45,149 nt of DNA from a virus. Where the stretch lies: IMG/VR virus record IMGVR_UViG_3300028920_000115, positions 1 through 45,149 of that record, one strand, 5' to 3'. Each line of letters starts with the position of its first letter. Within the stretch, counting starts at the first letter, position 1. This document shows, piece after piece, positions 21,083-29,549 of the stretch. The notes under the pieces are model-generated. The model saw nothing but the letters and a program-made list of their open reading frames with translations. It ran no database searches and had not been told where the DNA came from. The position numbers and the translations under genes were made by a program.

Positions 21083-21599
21083 ATTTTATGAAATGCACGC
21101 AAAAGAGTTAGGTGAACCAAGTAATTTCGCTAGGTTTGTCTCTGAGCATGTAAGACCAGGAGATGAATTAGTTGACCTCGGAGCTGGCAATGGAAAAGAC
21201 GTTAAATACTTTAAAGAGAAAAGCATTGATGCTTATGGAATAGATGATGCCTTTGAGAGTGAAGATGTTATCAAGTTAAACGTCAAAGACTATATTAGAA
21301 AAAACCCTTCTCCTAAATACGTATATACTAGATTCTTCTGGCATTCAATAGACAGGGAAACTCAATTAAGTATTCTTGATTGGACAAAAGATACTCTCTT
21401 TATTGAGGCAAGAACCTCATTAGATATTCCAGATAATATCTTTTGCAACAAAAAAAGAAACTTAGTATTTGTTTCAGAGTTAGTAAAAGACTTAAAGAGT
21501 TATGGGTTTGATATAGTTTTTGCCACAGAAGGCAGAGGATTATCTCCTTTCTTACAAGAAGACCCACATTTAATAAGAATAATATGTAAAAAAATATGA
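21069..21599 (+). CDS. SAM-dependent methyltransferase, class I
   Basis: 176 residues with VDLGAGNGKDVKYF, the SAM-binding glycine loop, then DAYGIDDAF (acidic residue after strand 2). Methylates an unknown acceptor; the cassette suggests a sugar or lipid-linked intermediate. Overlaps LicD by 14 bases. The small size suggests a minimal fold without a substrate cap. Confidence 0.72.
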   Translation: MDWTRFYEMHAKELGEPSNFARFVSEHVRPGDELVDLGAGNGKDVKYFKEKSIDAYGIDDAFESEDVIKLNVKDYIRKNPSPKYVYTRFFWHSIDRETQLSILDWTKDTLFIEARTSLDIPDNIFCNKKRNLVFVSELVKDLKSYGFDIVFATEGRGLSPFLQEDPHLIRIICKKI

Positions 21600-21745
21600 C
21601 ATTTGTAATGGGGGTAGCTGATTTATTGGCTGTAGTAATAATAGGTTCATTATTATTAGGTAGTGTGCCACCATGGCCACTAACCGCAATAGTATGTTTC
21701 ATATTAGTGTTTAAGGGTATACCAAGTTTAACATTAAGAGTATGA
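21596..21745 (+). CDS. Small two-span membrane protein in the glycan cassette
   Basis: 49 residues. Two hydrophobic stretches (LLAVVIIGSLLLG and LTAIVCFILVFKG) are joined by a VPPWP turn. It overlaps both neighbours by ATGA. It could anchor the cassette's enzymes at the membrane. No family recognised. Confidence 0.6.
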   Translation: MTFVMGVADLLAVVIIGSLLLGSVPPWPLTAIVCFILVFKGIPSLTLRV

Positions 21746-23232
21746 GGGCTGTCTTAATTAGCCCAACATTAATAATGGAAGCACCGATGCCACTAGCTAT
21801 GCTGGCTCCAATATTCAAGGAAGCAGGATATGAGGTAGAGGCAGTTGTTAACACATTTAAAAAGCCATTAGAGTTATCAGACTTTCTAACTAAGTGTGCT
21901 GGGGCAGACATAGTTGGGATAAATATGCTTACATTTGAGGTTAATAAGACCTATAAGCTGATGAGAGCCCTTAAGAACATAGGAATACCAACAGTAATCG
22001 TAGGAGGACCACACCCAACAGACTGCCCAGAAGAGTGTATTGAAGCAGGAGCAGATGTGGTCGTAGTTGGCGAAGGAGAGGCAGTATTGAAGAAGTGGCT
22101 AAAAGATACCTCTAAGCGTGGAATACTCGACAGAGAGCCTCCTGTGGACTTACAGAGCCTACATTTACCAGACCTCAGTATCTTTGACCCAGAACAGTTT
22201 AGAGATGAGACAGGATTGATTAGAGGTTTCCACAGGATATATACAAGCAGAGGTTGTCCAGGGATGTGCACCTTCTGTGATTGGCAAGTATTCAAACAGA
22301 ACTTCAGATTTTATCCAGTAGATGACATTATCTCAGAGATTAAGAGAAGAAGAGACGAGTATGGGATTACGTCCTTCTCTATAGCAGATGACTGTTTCAC
22401 CGTAGGCAAAAGTAGAGTATATGAGTTCTGTGAAAAGATTAAACCTTTAAATGTTAAATGGAGAGCCAATTCAAGAGCCAACCTAGCAGACGAGGACATG
22501 TTCAGAGCAATGAAAGACGCAGGTTGTCACTCAATAGCCTTTGGACTAGAGAACGGAGACCCTGAAACCCTAGAAAAGATAAGAAAGATGGTCACCTTAG
22601 AGCAGAACATAGAAGCCCCTTGGATGGCTCATAGAGCAGGATTAGAAGTATATGGCTGTATGATGACAGGATTTCCTTGGGAAAATGTGAGCCACGTTAA
22701 AAATAATATAGAGTTTTTAAAAAAGACATGGGATGCTGTATCATTGTATCAAGTATCAGGAGGTTTAATGCCATTTCCAGGCACTCAGATTTACAGAGAC
22801 TATCACGAAGAACACGGTTTTACTAAGTATTGGTTGAGACCAGATTATCAGAACTTTGGAATACAGGTATATCAAAATGCTGTTAATCCATTAGCAATGA
22901 GTACCTTATACCAGCGATACTTGTGGGACGATACATATATCCAGAACGATTATTTCTTTAAATATACCAAGGAATACAAGAAAGCAGTTAGAGAGTTTGC
23001 CAAGGCTATAGGGCGGCACAACCTACCATTTATGCTTAAGAGTAAGTGGAAAGCCAAACTAATGTATTGGGCTTGTCTAGCCTCAATGAAGCTATACGAT
23101 ATTAACCCACACATAGAAATGGCAATAGGGGGCTGGTTCTATGAAAAGTTCGGACATGGTAGAAGAACTAAAGTAGAATCATTAAGAGAAAAAAGAAGAG
23201 GAATTGTAAAAACTTATGATAATCCAAACTAG
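21742..23232 (+). CDS. B12-binding radical SAM enzyme
   Basis: 496 residues. The N-terminal cobalamin-binding domain has GADIVGINMLTF, VIVGGPHPT and VVVVGEGEAV. The radical SAM core has RGCPGMCTFCDW, with the CxxxCxxC cluster cysteines at 172, 176 and 179. Family members methylate unreactive carbons or phosphinates or rearrange rings, using SAM and cobalamin. In this cassette it would alter a sugar, lipid or side group. A phage-borne member of this class is unusual. Start chosen by ATGA overlap. Confidence 0.9.
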   Translation: MRAVLISPTLIMEAPMPLAMLAPIFKEAGYEVEAVVNTFKKPLELSDFLTKCAGADIVGINMLTFEVNKTYKLMRALKNIGIPTVIVGGPHPTDCPEECIEAGADVVVVGEGEAVLKKWLKDTSKRGILDREPPVDLQSLHLPDLSIFDPEQFRDETGLIRGFHRIYTSRGCPGMCTFCDWQVFKQNFRFYPVDDIISEIKRRRDEYGITSFSIADDCFTVGKSRVYEFCEKIKPLNVKWRANSRANLADEDMFRAMKDAGCHSIAFGLENGDPETLEKIRKMVTLEQNIEAPWMAHRAGLEVYGCMMTGFPWENVSHVKNNIEFLKKTWDAVSLYQVSGGLMPFPGTQIYRDYHEEHGFTKYWLRPDYQNFGIQVYQNAVNPLAMSTLYQRYLWDDTYIQNDYFFKYTKEYKKAVREFAKAIGRHNLPFMLKSKWKAKLMYWACLASMKLYDINPHIEMAIGGWFYEKFGHGRRTKVESLREKRRGIVKTYDNPN

Positions 23233-23235
23233 AAT

Positions 23236-23706
23236 ATGAATAAATTACCAAAAATAAAAGACAAGCATCTTAAAATAGAGATAGGTTGTGGTAACACAAA
23301 GCAACCAGGCTTTATAGGAATAGATGTACGAGACTGTGGACAAGAGATAATCTGGGATGTAAGAGGAGGTATTCCACTACCAGATGAATCAGTTAGTGAA
23401 ATCTATTCAAGCCACGTCTTAGAACACTTTGATAACGAGGAATTAAAAGCATTGTTCAAAGAGTTTGTAAGGGTGTTAGAGCCAGGAGGAAAGATAGGAG
23501 CTAGACTTCCACATCAATTAGACCCATCAGCTTATTACTTTGACCACAAGACATTTTGGAACGAGGGTAGAGTTGATACATTACCGGGAGTTCCAGGGCT
23601 TGGCTGTTTAAAGGTAACTAAAAATGAAGCAACTAATAAACTAAATAATGTAGGGTTCATGGAGTTATTCTTTGAACTTAAAAAATATGAAAAACTTGAT
23701 AAATGA
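23236..23706 (+). CDS. SAM-dependent methyltransferase, class I (type 11-like)
   Basis: 156 residues: IEIGCGNTKQPGFIGIDVRD is the SAM-binding loop, then SEIYSSHVLEHFDNEEL and RVLEPGGKIGARLP, typical of the Methyltransf_11 group. A short member without lid domain. The second methyltransferase of the cassette. Confidence 0.82.
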   Translation: MNKLPKIKDKHLKIEIGCGNTKQPGFIGIDVRDCGQEIIWDVRGGIPLPDESVSEIYSSHVLEHFDNEELKALFKEFVRVLEPGGKIGARLPHQLDPSAYYFDHKTFWNEGRVDTLPGVPGLGCLKVTKNEATNKLNNVGFMELFFELKKYEKLDK

Positions 23707-24952
23707 TTTGTATAAGTTAAAACCACAACTATTAGGAGTTGGTTATGACAACTGTATAAAATATATACAGCATTTAATAAAACTAGATGTATTAGAGTTC
23801 CCAAGTGGAACTGAATTTGAAAGCTGGACTGTTCCAGATGAGTGGGTAGTGAAAGAGGCCTGGGTTAAATACAAGGGCAAAAAGATAATTGATTTTAATA
23901 AGGAACCATTATCATTAATGGTGTATTCCCAACCATTTAAAGGAAAGATTGACAGAGATGAATTAAAGAAACACCTTTACTTCTCAGAAGAACAGAAGGA
24001 TGCTTATCCTTATGAGTATTCCTTTTATGAGAAGAAATGGGGAGTATGTCTACCATATAATAAGATATTTGACAAAGACGGAAAAGACAAACTAAAGGAA
24101 GGAGAGTATGAAGTCAATATAGATGTTGAATTCAAACCAGGAACAATGAAAGTAGGCGTTCACACTATTCCAGGTAAAACAGACAGAGAGATATTGTTGT
24201 TAGCCCATTTAGACCACCCACACCAGGCAAATGATAACTTAAGTGGAGTAGCCTGTTTATTTGAATATATCAAGAAGAACCTTCCAAAAAAGATAGACCA
24301 TACAGTTAAAATCGTATTCTGCCCAGAAACGATAGGTTCTATTGCTTACACTCAAACACAGGATTTAAGCAAAGTAGACTTTGTTATTTCAGTAGATATT
24401 TGCGGCAACGATAATGGAGTGTTATACCAGAGAACATTTGAGGAAGAACATCGATTAAATAGGATTGTAGATTTGGCTGTCAAGGAGTCAATAACTGGGG
24501 ATAAGTCAGAAGAATACAGATTTGGTGAGTGGAGGCACATGATAGGCTCAGACGAATATCCATTTACAGACCCACAGATTGGAATTCCAGGAATACTTCT
24601 TACCAGATACCCATATCGTGAATATCACAGTTCAAATGATAAACCTGAAATTATAGACGAGAAAAAAATAAAGCACGTTCAAAAGATTATTCAAAATATA
24701 ATCAAGATTTACGAGAAAGACTATATTCCTGTAAGAGTAGGAAAACTACCAATTCATAGAAGTAAATATGGACTCCAAGCCCCATTTCATCAGATAAACC
24801 GTTCACTTGATTATTTGCTATTCAATGTAGACGGAGAAAAGTACTTATCAGACATAGTTTACTCGTTAAACTTAAATTATGAATTCTGTTATGAGTATTT
24901 TGAAAGGTTGAAAAAAGACGGTCTAATAATAGATAAAAAACTAATGCCATGA
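23687..24952 (+). CDS. M28-like aminopeptidase-fold protein (DUF4910/DUF2172 type)
   Basis: 421 residues. LLAHLDHPHQANDNLSG holds the zinc-binding His-Asp pattern of this group; EYHSSNDKPEII and further His/Asp residues follow. An insert of 60 residues before the active site fits the DUF2172 domain. Proteins of this group recur in surface-polysaccharide clusters, where a role on glycan intermediates is suspected. The start at 23687 overlaps the methyltransferase by 20 bases. Confidence 0.78.
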   Translation: MKNLINDLYKLKPQLLGVGYDNCIKYIQHLIKLDVLEFPSGTEFESWTVPDEWVVKEAWVKYKGKKIIDFNKEPLSLMVYSQPFKGKIDRDELKKHLYFSEEQKDAYPYEYSFYEKKWGVCLPYNKIFDKDGKDKLKEGEYEVNIDVEFKPGTMKVGVHTIPGKTDREILLLAHLDHPHQANDNLSGVACLFEYIKKNLPKKIDHTVKIVFCPETIGSIAYTQTQDLSKVDFVISVDICGNDNGVLYQRTFEEEHRLNRIVDLAVKESITGDKSEEYRFGEWRHMIGSDEYPFTDPQIGIPGILLTRYPYREYHSSNDKPEIIDEKKIKHVQKIIQNIIKIYEKDYIPVRVGKLPIHRSKYGLQAPFHQINRSLDYLLFNVDGEKYLSDIVYSLNLNYEFCYEYFERLKKDGLIIDKKLMP

Positions 24953-25509
24953 AAATTACAGGATTAATGCTTGTCAAGGAACAAAGCTCAAGATTAAAGA
25001 ACAAGAATTGGAGGTCATATAAAGGCAAACCAATGTTTCAGTGGAATCTTGAGAAGATGTTATTGGTCTTTGATGAAGTATATGTTAGTTCTGATAATGA
25101 AGGTATCTTGCGTCAATCACAAGAGTTAGGGGCAAGAGGAATTAAGAGACCACCAGAGTTATTAGAGGCAACAAATATAGACTGTTATAGACACGCCCAA
25201 GGGTTCATGCAAGCAGACGCATTTGTAGCAGTGCAGGCAAATAGCCCAGAAACAGGAATAAAGTTAATTAAATACGCTAAAGACCTTTTAGAATTAGGAC
25301 ACGAAGAAGTCAAGACCTGTCATGTAGATGGGAAAGACTATGGTTCAATCTGGGGGATGACAGATGAAAGACTAATGACCTACCAAGACCCATACCATTC
25401 AAATCCAACTAAATGGATAAAAGACTTCAGCATAGATATACATACCATAGATGACTTATGGAAAAGCTATAATTCTTATAGAGAATATAAAATGAAATAT
25501 AAAAAGTAA
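24949..25509 (+). CDS. Acylneuraminate cytidylyltransferase-like protein (NeuA-like)
   Basis: 186 residues. SSRLKNKNWRSYKGKPMFQW and EVYVSSDNEGILRQSQELGA are the nucleotide-binding features of CMP-sialate and KDO cytidylyltransferases; ANSPETG follows. It is shorter than the usual ~220 and the first loop lacks the canonical Arg-x-Gly-Ser (here KEQSSRL). It would activate a nonulosonic acid as the CMP sugar. The next gene is NeuB-like, the usual pairing. Start by ATGA overlap. Confidence 0.8.
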   Translation: MKITGLMLVKEQSSRLKNKNWRSYKGKPMFQWNLEKMLLVFDEVYVSSDNEGILRQSQELGARGIKRPPELLEATNIDCYRHAQGFMQADAFVAVQANSPETGIKLIKYAKDLLELGHEEVKTCHVDGKDYGSIWGMTDERLMTYQDPYHSNPTKWIKDFSIDIHTIDDLWKSYNSYREYKMKYKK

Positions 25510-25510
25510 T

Positions 25511-26194
25511 ATGTGTGATGTAATATTTGAAGTAGGCCATAATGGAAATGGCAACATGCGTCTTAACAAACTAATGATAGAGGAGGTTAAGAAGTGTGGC
25601 GGACAAGTTGTGAAGTTCCAATTATATGATACTGATAAGATTAAGAAACCTTGGCAGTCAAGATATATGGAATTAAAGATGGCAGAACTGACTAAATATG
25701 ACTTACTGGAATTGAAAGAACACGCTGATAAATGTGGACTAGAATTCATGGCTAGTGCATTTGACCCAGAAAGGGTAGGGTGGCTAGAGGAGATAGGCGT
25801 TAAACGCCATAAATTGGCTTCTAGGAGCATTTATGACACTGAGACGATAAAAGCTATGGAAAAGACAGGAAAGCCCATTATAGCGTCTCTGGGGGCGTAT
25901 AAAGAGAAATCACTCCCAAAGATAAAAAACGCTCAATTTCTCTATTGTGTCGCAGAATATCCAGCATATATTAAAGATTTACCAAGTTTCAAAGAATATG
26001 ATGGGTTCTCAGACCACACAGTAGGTATGTATTGGGCAAGAGAGGCAGTTAAAAGAGGAGCTAAAATTATAGAAAAGCACTTTACATTAAGTAGGGAGTT
26101 ACCAGGGCATAATCAAAAAGGCTCAGCCGAGCCTTGGGAAATGAAAGATTTTATGACGTATGTTAAACAACACGAACGGGGAGCAATGTACTAA
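25511..26194 (+). CDS. NeuB-like sialic acid synthase, short form
   Basis: 227 residues of TIM-barrel NeuB: EVGHNGNGN, GGQVVKFQ, GVKRHKLASR, GFSDHTVG and IIEKHFTL. NeuB condenses PEP with a hexosamine such as ManNAc to make a nonulosonic acid. Normal enzymes are about 340 residues because of a C-terminal SAF (antifreeze-like) domain that contributes an Arg across the dimer; it is missing here. It may still act alone, or be an altered synthase. One base separates it from the NeuA-like gene. Confidence 0.86.
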   Translation: MCDVIFEVGHNGNGNMRLNKLMIEEVKKCGGQVVKFQLYDTDKIKKPWQSRYMELKMAELTKYDLLELKEHADKCGLEFMASAFDPERVGWLEEIGVKRHKLASRSIYDTETIKAMEKTGKPIIASLGAYKEKSLPKIKNAQFLYCVAEYPAYIKDLPSFKEYDGFSDHTVGMYWAREAVKRGAKIIEKHFTLSRELPGHNQKGSAEPWEMKDFMTYVKQHERGAMY

Positions 26195-26197
26195 AAA

Positions 26198-26268
26198 AGC
26201 CCTCAGGACTTAGTAGTTTACTGAAGGCTCTATTACCCCCATCGTTTAACTCCTTTTGAGAGCTAAAC
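26198..26268 (+). promoter_or_regulatory. Structured leader before the HAD-cytidylyltransferase pair
   Basis: AGCC-C-TCAG (26198-26206) pairs with CTGA-A-GGCT (26221-26229) with one mismatch, and GTTTA-A-CTC (26244-26252) pairs with GAG-AGC-TAAAC (26258-26268). The next gene begins at 26341 after a further 70 noncoding bases. No clear promoter box is seen. The element may be a 5' leader of an independently regulated two-gene module. Confidence 0.45.
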
Positions 26269-26340
26269 AACTGCGTCTTCCCGTTTCCAGGTGCAACGTC
26301 TTACAATGAACTAATTAATAATTAACACAAAAAAAGAACT

Positions 26341-26634
26341 ATGTCAAGAGTATATATTGTGGATATCGATAATACGATAACAAAAACAGAGGGAGAGGAT
26401 TATGAGAACGCTCAACCAATCCCAGAACGTATAAGTATATTAAACGAATATCATAAAAAGGGGCATAAGATAATATATGCCACAGCCAGAGGACAAGAAA
26501 GTGGAAAGAACTACGAAACATTAACAAGAAAACAATTAAAGGAATGGGGGGCTAACTACCACTCATTAATTGAAAAACCATATGCAGATGTCATAGTCGA
26601 TGACAAAGCACATAATAGTGAGAAGTTCTTTTAA
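26341..26634 (+). CDS. HAD-superfamily phosphatase
   Basis: 97 residues: DIDNTI (motif I DxDxT-like) near the start, then IIYATARGQESG and DVIVDDKAHN (motif IV). A small HAD of the capsule-biosynthesis type that would remove phosphate from a sugar phosphate. It is followed by the cytidylyltransferase gene, as in some D-glycero-sugar or glycerol-based pathways. Confidence 0.82.
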   Translation: MSRVYIVDIDNTITKTEGEDYENAQPIPERISILNEYHKKGHKIIYATARGQESGKNYETLTRKQLKEWGANYHSLIEKPYADVIVDDKAHNSEKFF

Positions 26635-26645
26635 GGAGATGTGTT

Positions 26646-27104
26646 ATGAAAAAGGTATTCTTTCAAGGTACATTTGATATTCTGAACTGGGGACATGTTA
26701 TGGCATTTCGTGATGCCAAAGCCCAGGGAGACTATCTAATTGTTGGATTAAATAGCGACAAACTTGTAAGTGATTACAAGAATAGAGAACCAATCCTTCC
26801 CTTTTGGCAAAGAAAAGCTATTCTTGAGTCAATTAGATGGATAGACGAAGTTGTCGAAATCCACACCTTTAGCCCTTTAAAAGAGTTAAGGGAATTGAAA
26901 ATCGATGTCTATATCATTGGCTCTGAGTGGAAAGCCAGCAAGGTCAAGGAGATGAACTACATGAAGTCTATCGGTGGTTCAGTATTCTTTACTCCTGAAT
27001 ATGACGGCGTTATTCATTCCAGTGAAATACGGAAACGATGTGTTTCCGAAGAAACCAAAAAACATCTTCAAAAAATGGAGAAACAAGGAAAAGTGTGGCG
27101 GTAA
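26646..27104 (+). CDS. Cytidylyltransferase-like nucleotidyltransferase (TagD/RfaE type)
   Basis: 152 residues. GTFDILNWGH (8-17) is the HxGH motif, but its first His is Asn14. GLNSDKLVSDYK and IIGSEWK complete a TagD-like fold; the ISSTxIR-type region is replaced by GVIHSSEIRKR. TagD makes CDP-glycerol; relatives make other CDP or ADP sugars. The Asn change may alter activity. AAGGAGATG precedes the start, an SD rarely seen in this genome. Confidence 0.82.
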   Translation: MKKVFFQGTFDILNWGHVMAFRDAKAQGDYLIVGLNSDKLVSDYKNREPILPFWQRKAILESIRWIDEVVEIHTFSPLKELRELKIDVYIIGSEWKASKVKEMNYMKSIGGSVFFTPEYDGVIHSSEIRKRCVSEETKKHLQKMEKQGKVWR

Positions 27105-27110
27105 GCCTAA

Positions 27111-27137
27111 ATAGGGCGGACCAAAACACCGCCCTAT
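27111..27137 (+). terminator. Hairpin after the HAD-cytidylyltransferase pair
   Basis: ATAGGGCGG (27111-27119) and CCGCCCTAT (27129-27137) form a perfect 9-bp stem with a 9-base loop, then AATTTAAC. The tail is weak in T, so it may be a partial terminator or mRNA stabiliser. It closes the two-gene module before the connector gene. Confidence 0.72.
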
Positions 27138-27151
27138 AATTTAACAAATTT

Positions 27152-27862
27152 ATGCAATTTAATTACAAAGCAGACGAAAACTCAATATACGATGATATAG
27201 ACTTCTTATGTGGGTCTACATCAGCAACTTATCCAATCCTAGATAAACGTAGGAACATTTTAGCTGCCTACAATGATGTTAGTAGAATGATATGGGAAGT
27301 AGCCTATGGCTGGCAGTATGATGATAGTAATAGAACAGATTTACCGATAGCTGTAACTGATTTAGTAGACGGACAGGCAGATTATGGATTACCTACTAAT
27401 GCTCAAAGAATTGAAAGAGTAGAGGTAATGAATAGTCAAGGAGATTATCAGAAATTAAGAAACGTAGACACTAGAGACATTAGTATTGGTATAGATGAAT
27501 TTGAGGGAACTAATGGTATGCCCCAGTATTATGATATGATTGGGCGTTCCATTATGTTATACCCTACTCCTGCTAGTGGAGATGTTACTCTTACCAGTGG
27601 GCTACAAATAGTAGTGTCAAGAGACGTGTCTGCTTTTGCAAGTGCTAGTACGGCCGAGCCTGGATTTGCAAGACCCTTCCACAGAATACTATCTTTAGGA
27701 GCAGCAATAGATTTCGTAAGAGACCCAAGTGAAAGAAAGAGATTTGTAGAAATGAGAGACCGACTAGAAAGAGGCTTAGTTAGATTTTACAGCAAAAGAG
27801 AAGAAGAAGGTAAGACACGAATAGAACCAACTAATAAAAAGAATTGGTCACAATATGTTTAA
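27152..27862 (+). CDS. Head-tail connector/adaptor protein
   Basis: 236 residues. DKRRNILAAYNDVSRMIWEVAYGW, YGLPTNAQRIERVEV, RSIMLYPTPASGDVTL and an alpha-helical end match the gp4-like adaptor of P22-type short-tailed phages, which sits under the portal. First structural gene after the glycan cassette. The match is by pattern, not alignment. Confidence 0.68.
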   Translation: MQFNYKADENSIYDDIDFLCGSTSATYPILDKRRNILAAYNDVSRMIWEVAYGWQYDDSNRTDLPIAVTDLVDGQADYGLPTNAQRIERVEVMNSQGDYQKLRNVDTRDISIGIDEFEGTNGMPQYYDMIGRSIMLYPTPASGDVTLTSGLQIVVSRDVSAFASASTAEPGFARPFHRILSLGAAIDFVRDPSERKRFVEMRDRLERGLVRFYSKREEEGKTRIEPTNKKNWSQYV

Positions 27863-28193
27863 AGATTACAAGTTTTGGTTTATTAGGAGAGATGATGATG
27901 GTTTCATAACAGAAGCTGGTATTAACTTTTATGAAGGAGAATACGAAGAAAGACTAAATCCTGAAACCAATGAACTAGAATCTGTATATGTCAGAAAGAA
28001 TAAATTGAAAGATGTTAGTTTCAACAAAAAGCCGAAAACACTTAAACGAAAAGATGGAAGTGAATCAATGCAATATACTCAAGATGACTTTGGAATGATT
28101 AAGACAGATGATGAATTAAGAACGTTCCTTAACAAGGAGTTAGATAACGTCAAAGGACGGGAAGCTATCCCTCAACAAAAATGGCAGAATTAA
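27855..28193 (+). CDS. Hypothetical structural protein
   Basis: 112 residues, beta then Lys-rich, with AGINFYEGEYEERLNPETNEL. Overlaps both neighbours by 8-13 bases. It may be a second small connector or joint protein. No family recognised. Confidence 0.6.
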   Translation: MFKDYKFWFIRRDDDGFITEAGINFYEGEYEERLNPETNELESVYVRKNKLKDVSFNKKPKTLKRKDGSESMQYTQDDFGMIKTDDELRTFLNKELDNVKGREAIPQQKWQN

Positions 28194-29548
28194 CAGTATA
28201 TACGGAAGCAGGTGATGGAAAAGTTGGTTCAAGAAATTCTAATTGGGACACTTGTCACGATGAAACCGATGGTTTTTATGCTGATTATACCACTAGCGAA
28301 GATACTATTTGTAAGACTAAATATGATGATTCAAATTATGATATATGGAGAGGATTTTTACCATTTGATACTTCTGCTTTAGGGGTTGGGGCAACGGTAA
28401 GTGCCGCCGTTCTAAGTTTGTATGCGGTTTGGGCAGACGATGCTGACAATGACGGTGATGACTGGTTAAATATCGTTCAAGCAAGTCAGGCCAGTTCAAC
28501 TACCTTGTCAACCACTGATTTTGATAATTGTGGGGCAGTTGATAATCCTACAGAGGGAGCAACAAGAATTGATATTGGAGATATTTCAACATCGGCATAT
28601 AATGCTTGGACTCTTAATGCTACAGGTAGAGGTTGGATAGTTGTTGACGGAATTAGTTATTTTGGAATAAGAGAGGGTCACGATTGTATTGATAGTGCAT
28701 TTACACCAACATCAAGTGAAAATGGTTTAGGAGTAAGAATATCTAATTACGCAGGAACAGACTACGACCCTAAATTAGTTATTACCTATACGTCAGTATC
28801 TGCTTCACTTTCTCCCTCTGTAAGTCCTAGTTTATCACCTTCACCAAGTCCAAGTTTATCACCAAGTTCTAGTCCAAGTGTTTCACCTTCTGCGTCGCCA
28901 AGTATTAGCCCGTCTTCATCTATATCACCTAGTTTTTCCCCATCAGCATCGCCAAGTGTGTCACCTTCAGTATCACCTAGTAGCTCAATCAGTCCATCAC
29001 CATCACCTTCAGTTAGTCCTTCTGTCTCTCCATCAGTATCCCCTAGTAGTTCTATCTCACCTAGCCCCAGTCCTTCAGCAAGTCCTAGTGTCAGTCCTTC
29101 GGTTAGTCCATCTTCTAGTTTGAGTCCTTCAATTAGCCCGAGCCCATCACCTTCTGTAAGTCCAAGTCCCAGCCCATCTACATCCCCAAGTGTCAGTCCA
29201 TCCGTCAGTCCTAGTAGTTCAATATCACCGAGTCCTTCACCATCTACAAGTCCTAGCGTCTCACCGAGTGTAAGTCCGTCTTCTTCATTATCCCCATCCT
29301 CCAGTCCTTCAGTATCTCCGAGTTTATCGCCCTCTCCTAGCTCATCAGTATCTCCAAGTGTCTCACCAAGTGTTAGTTCATCGGTTTCACCGAGTGCATC
29401 TTCATCAATTTCACCATCATCAAGTCCGAGTATTAGTCCAAGCCCTAGTCCAGCAGATTGGACATATAAAGATAAAAACGATGCCAGTTGGTCTCAAGAT
29501 ACTAAGAACAGTGCCAGCTGGGATTATAGACCTAAAGAATCAACATAA
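28181..29548 (+). CDS. Surface protein: carbohydrate-binding-like head with long Ser/Pro repeat
   Basis: 455 residues. Residues 1-205 look like a DNRLRE-type beta domain (WRGFLPFDTSALGVGATVSA; FGIREGHDC). From about 206 to 430 it is a low-complexity repeat of SPS, SPSVSPS and SPSASPS with hardly any other residue. The end (DWTYKDKNDASWSQDTKNSA) is a short ordered tag. Ser/Pro repeats are rigid and a classic site of O-glycosylation, so this could be the acceptor of the phage's glycosyltransferases. Virion surface is likely, given the neighbouring connector and tail genes. Confidence 0.8.
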   Translation: MAELTVYTEAGDGKVGSRNSNWDTCHDETDGFYADYTTSEDTICKTKYDDSNYDIWRGFLPFDTSALGVGATVSAAVLSLYAVWADDADNDGDDWLNIVQASQASSTTLSTTDFDNCGAVDNPTEGATRIDIGDISTSAYNAWTLNATGRGWIVVDGISYFGIREGHDCIDSAFTPTSSENGLGVRISNYAGTDYDPKLVITYTSVSASLSPSVSPSLSPSPSPSLSPSSSPSVSPSASPSISPSSSISPSFSPSASPSVSPSVSPSSSISPSPSPSVSPSVSPSVSPSSSISPSPSPSASPSVSPSVSPSSSLSPSISPSPSPSVSPSPSPSTSPSVSPSVSPSSSISPSPSPSTSPSVSPSVSPSSSLSPSSSPSVSPSLSPSPSSSVSPSVSPSVSSSVSPSASSSISPSSSPSISPSPSPADWTYKDKNDASWSQDTKNSASWDYRPKEST

Positions 29549-29549
29549 T

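Noticed and set aside
28878-29123. ORF of 81 codons in another frame of the Ser/Pro repeat
   Set aside because: A shadow of the repetitive coding sequence; its His/Leu/Gln composition is a frame effect.
29358-29549. Extended N-terminus of the 29550 gene
   Set aside because: It overlaps the repeat gene, has the same shadow composition and lacks a start context; the ATG at 29550 follows AATA as in other genes.
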